The position numbers and the translations under genes were made by a program. The notes below the pieces were generated by a model. The model worked only from the letters and a program-made list of their open reading frames with translations, was not told the origin of the DNA and searched no databases. Below, one piece after another: positions 1 to 8,646 of a stretch of DNA of 64,000 nt. Each line of letters begins with the position of its first letter. Position 1 is the first letter of the stretch. The stretch is from Actinomycetes bacterium (lineage in GTDB: Bacteria; Actinomycetota; Acidimicrobiia; Acidimicrobiales; RAAP-2): contig JAJYBR010000001.1 in assembly GCA_021778895.1 (NCBI GenBank), positions 164,386 to 228,385 on the forward strand. Direction: 5' to 3'.

Positions 1-575
1 GCGGCCAGACGTCGGCCGACGTCGATGACGCCGTCGACACCCTGGCCCTCGCGCATCTGCTCGTACTGGCCCAGCCATCGATGGATCTGGCGCTCGACGT
101 ACCCGTCGCGGCGGGCCAGGTCGCCGAGGCCGGCCCGGTCGACGTCGACGTCGTGCAGTGCGGCCAGCGTCTCGGCCAGGTGGTCGCCGACGCCGGCCCG
201 GGTCTCTCCGTCGAGGGCCTGCTCGGCCTGCTCGCGGTCGCGCAGCACCAGGCCGTCGACGAACTCCATCACGTAGAACGGCCGCTCGGCGACGCCGGGG
301 TCGTCGCACAGGGCCAGCGCCTGGGGCACGGGGATGCCCTGGGGCCCCAGGGCGGCGATGATGCGGTACTCGCGCGCCATGTCGTGCGCGGTGGGCAGCA
401 CGTGGGACGCGGGGGGCCGGCGCAGCACCACCACGCGTCCCGTGGCGTCCTCGACGCGGTAGGTGAGATTGGACCGGCCACCGGCGATCAGGGTCGCCCG
501 GAGGGGTCCGACCAGCCCCACGTGGCGCGTCAGCCAGCCGTCGACGCGGTCGTCGAAGGCGTGTGCTGCGGTCAT
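1..575 (-). CDS. Phosphotransferase family protein (APH/ACAD10-like), C-terminus beyond window
   Basis: The first 191 residues of a kinase-like protein running off the left edge. The ATG at 575 follows a TANNNT hexamer by six bases. I translated the frame by hand and it is open throughout. Near residues 31-38 is GGRSNLTY, resembling the nucleotide-binding loop of aminoglycoside phosphotransferase-fold proteins, followed by VVVLRRPP and later FYVMEFVDG, the hinge region. RQIHRWLGQYE near the edge is typical of the subgroup related to the kinase domain of ACAD10/11. The catalytic HGD loop would lie outside the window. The substrate is unknown; relatives act on hydroxyacyl or small-molecule substrates. 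It is divergent from the thioredoxin genes. Confidence 0.75.
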   Translation of the reverse strand, partial: MTAAHAFDDRVDGWLTRHVGLVGPLRATLIAGGRSNLTYRVEDATGRVVVLRRPPASHVLPTAHDMAREYRIIAALGPQGIPVPQALALCDDPGVAERPFYVMEFVDGLVLRDREQAEQALDGETRAGVGDHLAETLAALHDVDVDRAGLGDLARRDGYVERQIHRWLGQYEQMREGQGVDGVIDVGRRLA

Positions 576-581
576 GGTCGG

Positions 582-587
582 AGGCTA
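582..587 (-). promoter_or_regulatory. -10 hexamer TAGCCT, leaderless promoter candidate
   Basis: TAGCCT on the minus strand lies six bases before the ATG at 575 of the phosphotransferase gene. The spacing would place transcription initiation at the start codon. Confidence 0.55.
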
Positions 588-626
588 ACAGGCGCTCTGG
601 AGGGCCTCAGACGGCGGCAGTCCCGG

Positions 627-632
627 TAGGCT
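627..632 (+). promoter_or_regulatory. -10 hexamer TAGGCT, leaderless promoter candidate
   Basis: TAGGCT sits seven bases before the GTG at 640 of the first thioredoxin gene, and no Shine-Dalgarno site intervenes. Confidence 0.55.
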
Positions 633-639
633 CGCCCTC

Positions 640-969
640 GTGCAGGCAGTGACCGACAAGACATTTGCGACAGCCGTGCTCGACCGCTCGCGGGACGTGA
701 CGGTCGTGGTGGACCTGTGGGCCTCGTGGTGCGCGCCGTGCCGGATGCTGTCGCCGATCCTCGAGCGCGTCGCCGCCGAGACGCCCGACACTGTGGAGTT
801 GGTGGCCGTCGACGTCGACAGGAACCAGCGCACCGCCCAAGCCATGGGCGTCCAGTCGATCCCCGCGGTGATGGCCTTCCGCGACGGCGAGGTGGTCGAC
901 TCCTTCGTCGGCGCGCGCAGCGAGCGCTACGTCCGCAAGTTCCTTCGCCGGGTGTCCGGGGGAAAGTGA
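640..969 (+). CDS. trxA: Thioredoxin
   Basis: A 109-residue cytoplasmic thioredoxin that reduces protein disulfides. The redox motif WCAPC spans residues 30-34 and the cis-proline is in SIPA at residues 73-76, so the fold is complete and of normal length. The centre of the motif is Ala-Pro rather than the usual Gly-Pro. It is followed by a second, clearly paralogous thioredoxin-domain gene whose own hexamer precedes its start, so the pair looks like a tandem duplication with separate promoters. Thioredoxin reductase is not in the window. The GTG start is supported by the upstream hexamer. Confidence 0.88.
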   Translation: MQAVTDKTFATAVLDRSRDVTVVVDLWASWCAPCRMLSPILERVAAETPDTVELVAVDVDRNQRTAQAMGVQSIPAVMAFRDGEVVDSFVGARSERYVRKFLRRVSGGK

Positions 970-985
970 GCGACGGGGCTCCCGG

Positions 986-991
986 TAAGGT
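986..991 (+). promoter_or_regulatory. -10 hexamer TAAGGT, leaderless promoter candidate
   Basis: TAAGGT is six bases before the ATG at 998 of the thioredoxin-TPR gene. Confidence 0.5.
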
Positions 992-997
992 GAGCCC

Positions 998-1702
998 ATG
1001 ACTGTCGTCACCGATGCCACCTTCCAGACGGCGGTCTTGGAGCGTTCCAAGACGGTGCCCGTGGTGGTGGACCTGTGGGCCACGTGGTGCGGCCCGTGCC
1101 GCACCCTGTCGCCGATCATCGAGAAGGTGATCGCCGAGACGGGCGGGTCGGTCGAGCTCGCCACCGTCGACGTCGACGCCAATCCCCGCGTCGCCCAGGC
1201 CTTCGGCGTCCAGTCGATCCCCTCGGTCTTCGCGCTGCGCGACGGCCAGGTGGTCGACTCCTTCGTCGGGGCCCTGCCCGAGCACGCCGTGCGCGAGTGG
1301 GTCGGCCGGCTGGCTCCCGGTACCTCGCGGCTGGAGGATCTGGTCGCGCGCGGCGACGAGGCGTCGCTGCAAGAGGCGCACGAGCTCGACCCGGACAACG
1401 TGGACGTCGCGGCACGCCTGGGCGAGCTGTGGCGGGCGCAGGGCCGCCTCGAGGAGGCCGAGCAGCTGCTGGCGCCCTTCGAGCGCACCGTGGCCGCCGC
1501 GACGGTGCTGGCGCGCGTGCGCCTGGAGCGCCAGGGCGTCGTGCTCGACGGCGACGTCGACATGACCCTCGACCATCTGCTCGAGCAGTCGGCCGCCGAC
1601 GAGCAGGCGCGGGCCAACCTGCTGACGGTGCTCGACGCGCTGGGGCCCGAGGACCCGCGGTACCTCACGTACCGCCGGCGCCTCATGAACCAACTGCACT
1701 AG
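998..1702 (+). CDS. Thioredoxin-domain co-chaperone with C-terminal TPR-like region (YbbN/CnoX-like)
   Basis: A 234-residue protein. Residues 1-106 form a thioredoxin domain with WCGPC at 30-34 and a SIPS cis-proline segment; the remainder is an alpha-helical, Leu/Ala-rich tandem-repeat region (for example EEAEQLLAPFE and QARANLLTVLDALG), matching the thioredoxin-plus-TPR layout of the YbbN/CnoX family. Known members protect or hand over oxidised client proteins to chaperones. E. coli CnoX lacks a functional CxxC pair, but this one keeps both cysteines, so it may also be an active oxidoreductase. The next gene starts at the last base of its TAG stop, implying translational coupling. Confidence 0.82.
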   Translation: MTVVTDATFQTAVLERSKTVPVVVDLWATWCGPCRTLSPIIEKVIAETGGSVELATVDVDANPRVAQAFGVQSIPSVFALRDGQVVDSFVGALPEHAVREWVGRLAPGTSRLEDLVARGDEASLQEAHELDPDNVDVAARLGELWRAQGRLEEAEQLLAPFERTVAAATVLARVRLERQGVVLDGDVDMTLDHLLEQSAADEQARANLLTVLDALGPEDPRYLTYRRRLMNQLH

Positions 1703-2589
1703 TGCGCCCCTACGTCGCTGCGGGACCCCTTCACCTGGTGCTCGGCGCGCAGCGTCTCGATCTGCGCACGCGCGCACTGGTCATGGGCGTGCTGAATCGC
1801 ACGCCCGACTCCTTCTACGCCCCGGCGGCGACCTTCGCCCTCGACGACCTGCTGTCCCGCGCCGACCTCCTCGTCGCCCAGGGCGCCGACGTGCTCGACG
1901 TCGGCGGGGTGAGGGCCGGACCGGGACCCGAGGTGTCGCCGGCCGAGGAGCTCGAGCGGGTCGTGCCCGTCGTCGAGGAGCTGCACCGGCGCTTCGACGT
2001 GCCCCTCAGCATCGACACCTGGCGCGCGGAGGTGGCCGCCGCGTGTTTCGCGGTCGGGGCGGTCGTGGGCAACGACATCAGCGGATTCGCCGATCCCGAC
2101 TACCTGCCGGTGGCCGCGCGCGCCGGCGCCACGGTTGTCGCCACCCACATCCGCCTGCGCCCGCGCGTGGCGGACCCCGAGCCGGTCTACGCCGACGTCA
2201 CGGCCACCGTGCGGGACTTCCTGATCGACCGCTGGCAACGGGCCCGGGCGGCCGGGGTGGGGGCCGAGCACGTGATCGTCGATGCCGGCCTGGACCTCGG
2301 CAAGACCGCGGCCCACTCGGCGACGCTGCTGCGCGAGTCGGCCGCCCTGGCCCAGATCGGCCCGCCGCTGCTGCTGTCGGCCTCGAACAAGACGTTCCTC
2401 GGCGACCTCTTCGCGCTGGCGATCACCGAGCGGCGCGAGGCGTCGCTGGCCGCGGCCGCCGTGGGCGTCCTGGGCGGGTGCCGCGTCCTGCGGGTGCATG
2501 ATGTGCTGGGCACGGTGCGTGTGCGCGACGTTCTGGCCCGCGTGCTGGCCGAGGCGGTCGAGGACGGTGCCGAGAGGGAGGTCGCGTGA
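1702..2589 (+). CDS. Dihydropteroate synthase homologue of the FolP2 type
   Basis: A 295-residue TIM-barrel protein of the DHPS family. It carries NRTPDSF (residues 32-38) where folate-pathway DHPS has NVTPDSF, and DVGGVRAGPG (66-75) where the classical enzyme has the GGESTRPG loop; SIDTWR and a SNK motif follow. The GGV(K/R)AGPG form is the hallmark of the actinobacterial FolP2 group, whose mycobacterial member has been reported not to make dihydropteroate. A classical folate function is therefore doubtful, although this could be the only copy in the genome. The GTG start overlaps the previous stop by one base, and the stop overlaps holA by four. Confidence 0.8.
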   Translation: MRPYVAAGPLHLVLGAQRLDLRTRALVMGVLNRTPDSFYAPAATFALDDLLSRADLLVAQGADVLDVGGVRAGPGPEVSPAEELERVVPVVEELHRRFDVPLSIDTWRAEVAAACFAVGAVVGNDISGFADPDYLPVAARAGATVVATHIRLRPRVADPEPVYADVTATVRDFLIDRWQRARAAGVGAEHVIVDAGLDLGKTAAHSATLLRESAALAQIGPPLLLSASNKTFLGDLFALAITERREASLAAAAVGVLGGCRVLRVHDVLGTVRVRDVLARVLAEAVEDGAEREVA

Positions 2590-3617
2590 TCTCGTCGGTC
2601 TGCGTCGTGGGAACCGATCCCACCATGGTCCACGATGAGCTGCACCGCCAGATCGCGGCCGCCCTCGAGGGGCTGGATCCCGCGACCGCGCTCGAGGACT
2701 TCACGGCGGGGACGGGAGAGGACGTCCTGGCGCGCGTCCTGGAGGCGCTGCGCACCCCGCCCTTCCTCGTCGACCACCGGGTGGTGGTGCTGCGCGAGGC
2801 CCAAGCGCTGACCCGCGACGCGGCCAGCGAGCTGCTCGAGTGGATGGCGTCGCCCACCCCCGCGGCGGTGCTGGTCGTGGGCGTCGTCGGCGCGCGCTCG
2901 GCGGCCCTGGCCCGCGGCGCCCAGTCGATGGTGGAGACGGCCGTCGGCACCCGGTCGACGGACCGCGCCGCCTACGTCCAGGGGCGCTTCGCCGACTACG
3001 GCCTCGTCGTGGAGATGGTGGCGGCCCGGGCGGTGGCCGACGCCCTGGGCGACGACATGGCCCGAGTGGACCCGCTGGCCCGCACGTGTCTCGCCGTCTA
3101 CGGACCCGGTCCGCGGCGCTTCGAGGAGATCGCCCCCTACGTCGGGGACGAGGGCGACGTTCCCGAGTGGGACCTGACGGACGCCATCGAGCGGGGGGAC
3201 CTGCCCGCCGCCCTCGCCGTGGCGCGCCGGATGCTCGGCTCGGGCGCGCGCAGCGGCCTGCAGGTGGTCAACGCGCTGCAGCGCTTCGTGCTGCGCCTGG
3301 CGCGCCTGGACGGCGCCGGACTGTCACGCCCCGAAGAGGCGGCATCGGTGCTCGGCATCAGTGCCTATCCGGCAGGCAAGGCCCTGGCGACCAGCCACCG
3401 TCTGGGCAGCGCGCGGATCGCCGAGGCGGTGCACCTGGTGGCTCGGGCCGATCTGGACCTCAAGGGAGGCGCGACCTTCGGGAGTCGAGGGGAGACGGGG
3501 GACTGGGATGCGACCGACCTCACCGTGATCGAGGTGCTGGTCGCGCGTCTGGCGCGACTCGTGGGCGCGCGCCCGGGTGCGGCTAGCGCTCGTCGGCGGC
3601 GGACTGCTGGGCGTTGA
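2586..3617 (+). CDS. holA: DNA polymerase III subunit delta
   Basis: A 343-residue clamp-loader subunit that opens the sliding clamp. Length and layout fit HolA: an N-terminal Rossmann-like domain with [16 protein letters not shown] near residues 59-74, a [10 protein letters not shown] segment where family members keep LxxYLxxP, and a helical C-terminal collar domain. The GTG start overlaps the preceding stop in a GTGA junction. The 3' end runs 35 bases into the convergent rpsT gene, a pairing of holA and rpsT common across bacteria. The Arg-rich tail (ARRRRTAGR) is encoded within the overlap. Confidence 0.88.
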   Translation: MISSVCVVGTDPTMVHDELHRQIAAALEGLDPATALEDFTAGTGEDVLARVLEALRTPPFLVDHRVVVLREAQALTRDAASELLEWMASPTPAAVLVVGVVGARSAALARGAQSMVETAVGTRSTDRAAYVQGRFADYGLVVEMVAARAVADALGDDMARVDPLARTCLAVYGPGPRRFEEIAPYVGDEGDVPEWDLTDAIERGDLPAALAVARRMLGSGARSGLQVVNALQRFVLRLARLDGAGLSRPEEAASVLGISAYPAGKALATSHRLGSARIAEAVHLVARADLDLKGGATFGSRGETGDWDATDLTVIEVLVARLARLVGARPGAASARRRRTAGR

Positions 3618-3855
3618 GACGCCGCATCAGCCCGCTCTTGCGGTTGGCCGCCTGGTTCTTGTGGATGATCCCCTTGGCGGCCGCCATGTCGATGCGCTTG
3701 ATGGCCACCGCCAGCGCCGCCGCCTCGTCCTCGGTGCCCTGAGCACGCGTCGCGGTCTTGATGCGCGTGCGCAGCTCGGACTTGACGGCCTTGTTGCGCT
3801 CGCGCGCCTCCTCATTGGTGCGGTTGCGCTTGATCTGGCTCTTGATGTTGGCCAC
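3583..3855 (-). CDS. rpsT: 30S ribosomal protein S20
   Basis: A 90-residue basic protein that binds 16S rRNA early in small-subunit assembly. It begins [20 protein letters not shown] after the initiator and ends with the usual QSAADER-type tail. I chose the GTG at 3855 rather than the in-frame ATG at 3873 because a GAGG Shine-Dalgarno lies eight bases upstream of the GTG and none precedes the ATG, and because VANIKSQ aligns with the canonical MANIKSQ start. It converges with holA and diverges from lepA. Confidence 0.93.
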   Translation of the reverse strand: MANIKSQIKRNRTNEEARERNKAVKSELRTRIKTATRAQGTEDEAAALAVAIKRIDMAAAKGIIHKNQAANRKSGLMRRLNAQQSAADER

Positions 3856-3896
3856 GGAGGAAACCTCGTTCATTCACGGTACACGGGGGCCTCGTA

Positions 3897-3902
3897 AGGC
3901 TA
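3897..3902 (-). promoter_or_regulatory. -10 hexamer TAGCCT of the rpsT promoter
   Basis: TAGCCT on the minus strand lies about 41 bases before the rpsT GTG, giving a leader of roughly 35 nt that includes the GAGG ribosome-binding site. Confidence 0.45.
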
Positions 3903-3936
3903 GCAGGCCGGGACGGTCCAGCGACCAGAGGGCCAG

Positions 3937-3942
3937 TAGCCT
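3937..3942 (+). promoter_or_regulatory. -10 hexamer TAGCCT, near-leaderless lepA promoter
   Basis: TAGCCT is nine bases before the lepA GTG. Initiation at the usual distance would leave at most a few untranslated bases. Confidence 0.5.
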
Positions 3943-3951
3943 GGCTGCACC

Positions 3952-5754
3952 GTGAGCACGACGCCGACCATCGACCCGGGGCGTATCCGGAACTTCTCGA
4001 TCATCTCGCACGTCGATCACGGCAAGTCGACCCTGTCGGACCGGATCCTCGAGATCACCGGGGCCGTCGACCCCCGCCTGATGCGGGCCCAGTACCTCGA
4101 CTCGATGGACATCGAGCGCGAGCGGGGCATCACCATCAAGGCTCAGAACGTCCGGGTCCTCTTCGAGGGGCACATCCTGCAGCTGATCGATACGCCCGGC
4201 CACGTGGACTTCGGCTACGAGGTGTCGCGCTCGCTGGCCGCCTGCGAGGGGGCGATCCTGCTGGTCGACGCCAGCCAGGGCATCCAGGCCCAGACGCTGG
4301 CCAACTGCTACCAGGCCCTGGAGCATGACCTGGAGATCATCGCGGTGCTCAACAAGATCGACCTGCCCGCGGCGGACCCCGAGCGCTGCATCGACGAGCT
4401 CGAGCGGGTGCTGGGCCTGCCGGGCGACGAGGTCCTGTCGATCTCGGCCAAGACCGGGCAGGGCGTGGCCGAGCTGCTCGAGGCCGTCATCGCGCGCATC
4501 CCCGCCCCCGGTGGCCGTGCCGACGCCCCGCTGCGGGCCCTGGTGTTCGACTCGGTCTACGACCAGTACCGCGGCGTCGTCAGCTCGGTGCGCGTCGTCG
4601 AGGGGATCTTGCGCTCGGGCACCCGGGTCCGCATGATGCAGGCGGGCGACACCCACGACGTCGAGGAGATCGGCGTGCGCACGCCGGACATGGTGCCGGT
4701 CGACCAGCTCGGACCGGGCGAGGTGGGCTATCTCATCGCCGGCATCAAGGACGTCAGCGGGGCCCGCTCGGGCGAGACCGTGACCGACGCCGTCCATCCC
4801 GCGCCCGCGCCCCTCGAGGGGTACCAGGACCCCAAGCCCATGGTCTTCTGCGGGATCTACCCGATCGACGGCGACGACCTGCCGGACCTGCGCGACTCGC
4901 TCGAGAAGCTCAAGCTCAACGACGCGGCCGTCACCTTCGAGCCCGAGACCAGCCGGGCCCTGGGCTTCGGCTTCCGCTGCGGATTCCTCGGCCTGCTCCA
5001 CATGGAGATCGTCCGCGAGCGGCTCGAGCGCGAGTTCGGGCTGTCCCTGATCGCGACGGCGCCTTCGGTCGTGTACCGGGCGTTCCTGTCCGACGGGACC
5101 GAGCGGGACATCGACAACCCGACGGACCTGCCCGACCCCAGCCGCCTCGACCACATCGACGAGCCGATGCTGGCGATCTCCATCCTGACCCCGGCCGAGT
5201 ACCTGGGCGCCGTCATGGACCTGTGCCAGTCGCGCCGCGCCGAGATGACCAAGATGGACTACCTCTCGACCGAGCGCGTGGAGCTGCGCTACACGATCCC
5301 CCTGGCCGAGGTCGTGATCGACTTCTTCGACGCACTGAAGAGCCGGACCAAGGGCTACGCCAGCCTGGACTACGAGCCCCACGGCTACGTGACGTCGCCG
5401 CTGGTCCGCGTCGACGTGCTCATCAACCACGAGCCGGTCGACGCCTTCTCGACCATCGTGCACCGGGCCAACGCCGACTACTACGGGCGCAAGATGGTCG
5501 AGCGGCTGCGCGCCTTGATCCCGCGCCAGATGTTCGACGTGCCGATCCAGGCCGCCGTGGGCGGGCGGGTCATCGCCCGCGAGACGGTCAAGGCGCGCCG
5601 CAAGGACGTGCTGGCCAAGTGCTACGGCGGGGACATCACTCGCAAGCGCAAGCTGCTCGAGAAGCAGAAGGAAGGCAAGAAGCGCATGAAGAACCTGGGT
5701 CGCGTCGAGGTCCCCCAGGAGGCCTTCGTGGCGGCCCTGCGCCTCGAGGAGTGA
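3952..5754 (+). CDS. lepA: Elongation factor 4 (back-translocating GTPase LepA)
   Basis: A 600-residue translational GTPase of normal family length. The P-loop [12 protein letters not shown] lies at residues 19-30, RGITIK follows in switch I, DTPGHVDF in G3 and NKID in G4. The LepA-specific C-terminal domain ends in a Lys-rich segment ([16 protein letters not shown]). LepA acts on stalled or mis-translocated ribosomes. It is followed after about 50 bases by the CIRCE-controlled hrcA gene, an order (lepA, hrcA, dnaJ) also seen in other Gram-positive lineages, where hemW often sits between; here hemW is elsewhere (18525). Confidence 0.96.
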   Translation: MSTTPTIDPGRIRNFSIISHVDHGKSTLSDRILEITGAVDPRLMRAQYLDSMDIERERGITIKAQNVRVLFEGHILQLIDTPGHVDFGYEVSRSLAACEGAILLVDASQGIQAQTLANCYQALEHDLEIIAVLNKIDLPAADPERCIDELERVLGLPGDEVLSISAKTGQGVAELLEAVIARIPAPGGRADAPLRALVFDSVYDQYRGVVSSVRVVEGILRSGTRVRMMQAGDTHDVEEIGVRTPDMVPVDQLGPGEVGYLIAGIKDVSGARSGETVTDAVHPAPAPLEGYQDPKPMVFCGIYPIDGDDLPDLRDSLEKLKLNDAAVTFEPETSRALGFGFRCGFLGLLHMEIVRERLEREFGLSLIATAPSVVYRAFLSDGTERDIDNPTDLPDPSRLDHIDEPMLAISILTPAEYLGAVMDLCQSRRAEMTKMDYLSTERVELRYTIPLAEVVIDFFDALKSRTKGYASLDYEPHGYVTSPLVRVDVLINHEPVDAFSTIVHRANADYYGRKMVERLRALIPRQMFDVPIQAAVGGRVIARETVKARRKDVLAKCYGGDITRKRKLLEKQKEGKKRMKNLGRVEVPQEAFVAALRLEE

Positions 5755-5763
5755 CCGCCGGCC

Positions 5764-5790
5764 CTGGCACTCGGTAGAATCGAGTGCCAA
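5764..5790 (+). promoter_or_regulatory. CIRCE operator overlapping the hrcA promoter
   Basis: CTGGCACTC (5764-5772), a nine-base spacer, then GAGTGCCAA (5782-5790): this matches the HrcA-binding CIRCE consensus of nine-base arms and nine-base spacer. The spacer contains TAGAAT (5775-5780), a near-consensus -10 element, with GTGACC at 5751-5756 as a possible -35. HrcA bound here would block polymerase directly. Confidence 0.93.
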
Positions 5791-5802
5791 CAAGGAGGTG
5801 CC

Positions 5803-6849
5803 ATGGCCCGTCGCTCGGCGCGCAAGCCGACTGCGCCCCAAGATCTGGACGCGCGCAAGGCCACCATCCTCGAGACCGTCGTGCGCGAGCACATCGACTC
5901 GGCCCAGCCGGTGGGATCGTCGTCAGTGGCCGCCCACAGCGACCTGGCCGTCTCGTCGGCGACCGTGCGCTCCGAGATGCTGGCCCTGGAGCGTGAGGGC
6001 TACCTGGTCCAGCCCCACACGTCGGCGGGCCGGGTGCCTACCGAGAAGGGGTACCGCTACTTCGTCGACCACCTGCACGAGGGGGTCGTGGGCGAGATCG
6101 AGCAGCACCAGATCACCGACTTCTTCGCCCACGTGCGCGGCGAGGTCGAGGGCCTGTTCTCGCGCACCTCGTCGCTGCTCTCCCAGCTGACCCACTACAC
6201 CTCGGTGGTGGTCTCCTCGGCCGGCTCGCGCACACCGATCGCGTCGTCCCAGCTGGTGAGCCTGGACGCGCGCCACCAGCTGCTGGTCACCGTCTTCACC
6301 GACGGCACCGTGACCAAGCACAGCGTGTACCCCACCTTCGACGCCTCCTACGCCGAGGTGGCCGAGGCCTCGCGCCAGCTCAACGCCCTGCTGCTGGGCA
6401 CCCAGCTCGACGACCGGCTCGAGGTGCCCTCGCGCAGCGACCACGTGGCGGCCCTGGTGCGCGACTCGGTGGCCACGCTGCACGCCGAGGTGCCCACGCG
6501 CGAAGGCGAGCAGCTCTTCATCGCCGGGTCCTCGCGGGTGGCCGAGTCCTTCGACGGCGTCGAGACCGTGCGCCAGGTGCTCTCCATCCTCGAGCAGGAA
6601 CTCCTCGTCGTGTCGCTGGTCCAGGACATCCTCGAGCGCGGCCAGAGCGTGGCGATCGGATCCGAGAGCGGGGTGGCCCCCCTGGCCTCGTGCGCCATCG
6701 TCGTGGCCCCCGTGACGGTCGAGGGGCAGGCGGTGGGCGCGGTCGGCCTGCTCGGCCCCACCCGGATGAAGTACGGCGAGGCCATGGCCACCGCCCGGGC
6801 GGTCTCCCAGGAGCTGACCCAGCACCTGGAGGGCCACGAGCGTGACTAG
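5803..6849 (+). CDS. hrcA: Heat-inducible transcription repressor HrcA
   Basis: A 348-residue repressor that binds CIRCE operators and is kept active by GroE. The N-terminal winged helix covers residues about 15-90, including SSATVRSEMLALEREGYL and the conserved turn PHTSAGRVPTEKGYRYFVD; the rest is the GAF-like dimerisation domain, ending with LLGPTRMKYGEAM. AAGGAGG lies four bases before the ATG, and the CIRCE operator immediately upstream makes the gene autoregulated. The downstream dnaJ overlaps by eight bases, so the chaperone is co-regulated. dnaK, grpE and groEL are not in the window. Confidence 0.96.
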   Translation: MARRSARKPTAPQDLDARKATILETVVREHIDSAQPVGSSSVAAHSDLAVSSATVRSEMLALEREGYLVQPHTSAGRVPTEKGYRYFVDHLHEGVVGEIEQHQITDFFAHVRGEVEGLFSRTSSLLSQLTHYTSVVVSSAGSRTPIASSQLVSLDARHQLLVTVFTDGTVTKHSVYPTFDASYAEVAEASRQLNALLLGTQLDDRLEVPSRSDHVAALVRDSVATLHAEVPTREGEQLFIAGSSRVAESFDGVETVRQVLSILEQELLVVSLVQDILERGQSVAIGSESGVAPLASCAIVVAPVTVEGQAVGAVGLLGPTRMKYGEAMATARAVSQELTQHLEGHERD

Positions 6850-7936
6850 TCCCGACCTCTACGAGATCCTGGGCGTCGAGCCCACGGCCTCGGCCGATGA
6901 GCTGAAGCGCGCCTACCGGCGCCTGGCCCGCCAGTACCATCCCGATGCCAACCCCGACGACCCGGGTGCCGAGGCCCGCTTCAAGGACATCTCCCAGGCC
7001 TACGAGATCCTCTCGGACCCCGAGCGGCGCGCCAACTACGACCGCTTCGGGGCCGACGTGGGCGCCGGCGGCAACCCCTTCGGCGCGGGCTCGGTGCAAG
7101 ACATCTTCGACATGTTCTTCGGGTCCATGGGCCACAATCCGACCCGTCGCGGCCCCCAAGCCGGGCCCGACGCCGAGATGGGCGTCGAGATCACGCTGGA
7201 GGAGGCGGCCTTCGGGGCGACCAAGGAGATCACCGCGAGCCTGGCCCAGCGCTGCCCGACGTGCACGGGAACGGGCGCGGCACCGGGAACCGCCGCCACG
7301 TCGTGTGGCGAGTGCGGCGGTCTCGGGGAGGTCCGCCGGGTGCGCAACTCCATCCTCGGCCAGATGATGACGACGTCGACGTGCCCGCGCTGCGGAGGCT
7401 TCGGGACGCTGATCGAGAGTCCCTGCCCGACGTGTCGGGGCGACGGACGCACCGTGGCGCCGGTGACCATGACGATCCAGATCCCGGCCGGGGTCGAGGA
7501 CGGCTCCACGATGCGCTTGGCGGATCGGGGTCCGGCCGGGCCGCGCGGCGGGCCCCCGGGGCGTCTCTTCGTCCACCTGCGCGTGGCGCCCGATGACCGC
7601 TTCGTGCGCGACGGTGACGACCTGCACCACCAGGCCCACCTCGCCTTCACCCAGGCGGCTCTCGGCACGACCGTCGAGGTGCCCACGCTGCGCGGGACGC
7701 TCAGCATCGAGGTTCCCGCCGGCAGCGCCCCCGGCGCCGTCCAGCGGATCCGCCACGAGGGGGTGACCCACCTGCACGGCCGCGGGCGGGGCGATCTCTA
7801 CGTGCACCTCATGGTCGACGTGCCCGGTGAGCTCGACGAGAAGTCCGAAGCCCTGTTGCGCGAGCTGGCCGCACATCGCGGCGAGCCGGTCGCCGAGCCG
7901 GCCGGCGGGCTCTTCCGGCGCCGGTCGAAGCGGTGA
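6842..7936 (+). CDS. dnaJ: Chaperone protein DnaJ (type I)
   Basis: A 364-residue Hsp40 that stimulates DnaK. The J domain occupies residues 1-70 with the HPD tripeptide in QYHPDANPDD, followed by a short Gly/Phe linker (GAGGNPFGAG), then four zinc-binding repeats from about residue 138 to 207 (CPTCTGTG, CGECGGLG, CPRCGGFG, CPTCRGDG) and the substrate-binding C-terminal domains. It begins with GTG inside the hrcA 3' end, so translation is probably coupled and expression is under CIRCE control. An actinobacterial genome of this kind may have a second dnaJ beside dnaK; that cannot be seen here. Confidence 0.95.
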   Translation: MTSPDLYEILGVEPTASADELKRAYRRLARQYHPDANPDDPGAEARFKDISQAYEILSDPERRANYDRFGADVGAGGNPFGAGSVQDIFDMFFGSMGHNPTRRGPQAGPDAEMGVEITLEEAAFGATKEITASLAQRCPTCTGTGAAPGTAATSCGECGGLGEVRRVRNSILGQMMTTSTCPRCGGFGTLIESPCPTCRGDGRTVAPVTMTIQIPAGVEDGSTMRLADRGPAGPRGGPPGRLFVHLRVAPDDRFVRDGDDLHHQAHLAFTQAALGTTVEVPTLRGTLSIEVPAGSAPGAVQRIRHEGVTHLHGRGRGDLYVHLMVDVPGELDEKSEALLRELAAHRGEPVAEPAGGLFRRRSKR

Positions 7937-8598
7937 GCGACACTCGTCGCCTCGCGCTGGCCCAGTTCTTCGTCGACGACCCGGCCGAGCCCCGGCTCGC
8001 CGAGCCCGACGACCACCACCTGCGTCGCGTGCTGCGGGCTCGGCCCGGCGAGCAGGTCGTCGTGTGCGACGGGCGTGGGCGCTGGGCCCTGGCGACGGTG
8101 CAACCGAGCGGGCTCGAGCTGGCGAGCGACGTCCGCGCCGACGCGGCCCCGCGCGACACGACGCTCTACCTGGCACCCTTGAAGGGCGATCGAAGTGAGT
8201 GGGCGGTCGCCAAGGCGACCGAACTGGGCGTCGCGCGGGTGGTGCCGCTGCGCACCACGCGCGGGGTCGTGCGCCTCGACGCTGCGCTCGAGGCGCGACT
8301 GGTCCAGCGCTGGGCCCGCGTGGCCCGGGAGGCCGCGGCGCAGGCGCGGCGCACGCACCTGATCGACATCGGTCCTGCGACCAGTGTCGCCGACGTGCCG
8401 GCGTCCGTCGTCGTGGCGGACTTTGGAGGCGAGCGTCCCTGGTCCCTCGTCGACGCCGTGGCCATCGGGCCCGAGGGGGGGTGGGCACCCGACGAGTGGG
8501 ACGCCGCGCGGCCCCGCACCGCCTTGGGTGAGCTGGTCCTGCGGGCCGAGACGGCGGCCGTGGCGGCCGCTACCCTGATGACTCTCGGATGTGGTTGA
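7933..8598 (+). CDS. rsmE: 16S rRNA (uracil1498-N3)-methyltransferase RsmE
   Basis: A 221-residue SPOUT-class methyltransferase that uses SAM to methylate 16S rRNA. An N-terminal PUA-like domain (DDHHLRRVLRARPGEQVVVCDG) precedes the trefoil-knot domain with KGDRSEWAVAKATELGV and the SAM-binding IGPEGGWAPDEWD near residues 177-189, ending in LRAETAAVAA. It overlaps dnaJ by four bases (GTGA), an arrangement of dnaJ and rsmE widely conserved in Gram-positives. Length is a little shorter than the common 240-250 residues because the C-terminus is brief. Confidence 0.93.
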   Translation: MSDTRRLALAQFFVDDPAEPRLAEPDDHHLRRVLRARPGEQVVVCDGRGRWALATVQPSGLELASDVRADAAPRDTTLYLAPLKGDRSEWAVAKATELGVARVVPLRTTRGVVRLDAALEARLVQRWARVAREAAAQARRTHLIDIGPATSVADVPASVVVADFGGERPWSLVDAVAIGPEGGWAPDEWDAARPRTALGELVLRAETAAVAAATLMTLGCG

Positions 8599-8646
8599 CG
8601 GCGGCGCCGGCGATGGCGGAAAGTAGGTAATGATGAGGGGACGTCG

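Noticed and set aside
3874..5892. A 672-codon minus-strand frame opposite lepA.
   Set aside because: Shadow of lepA: no ribosome-binding site, no recognisable domain, and it would overlap the CIRCE-hrcA region.
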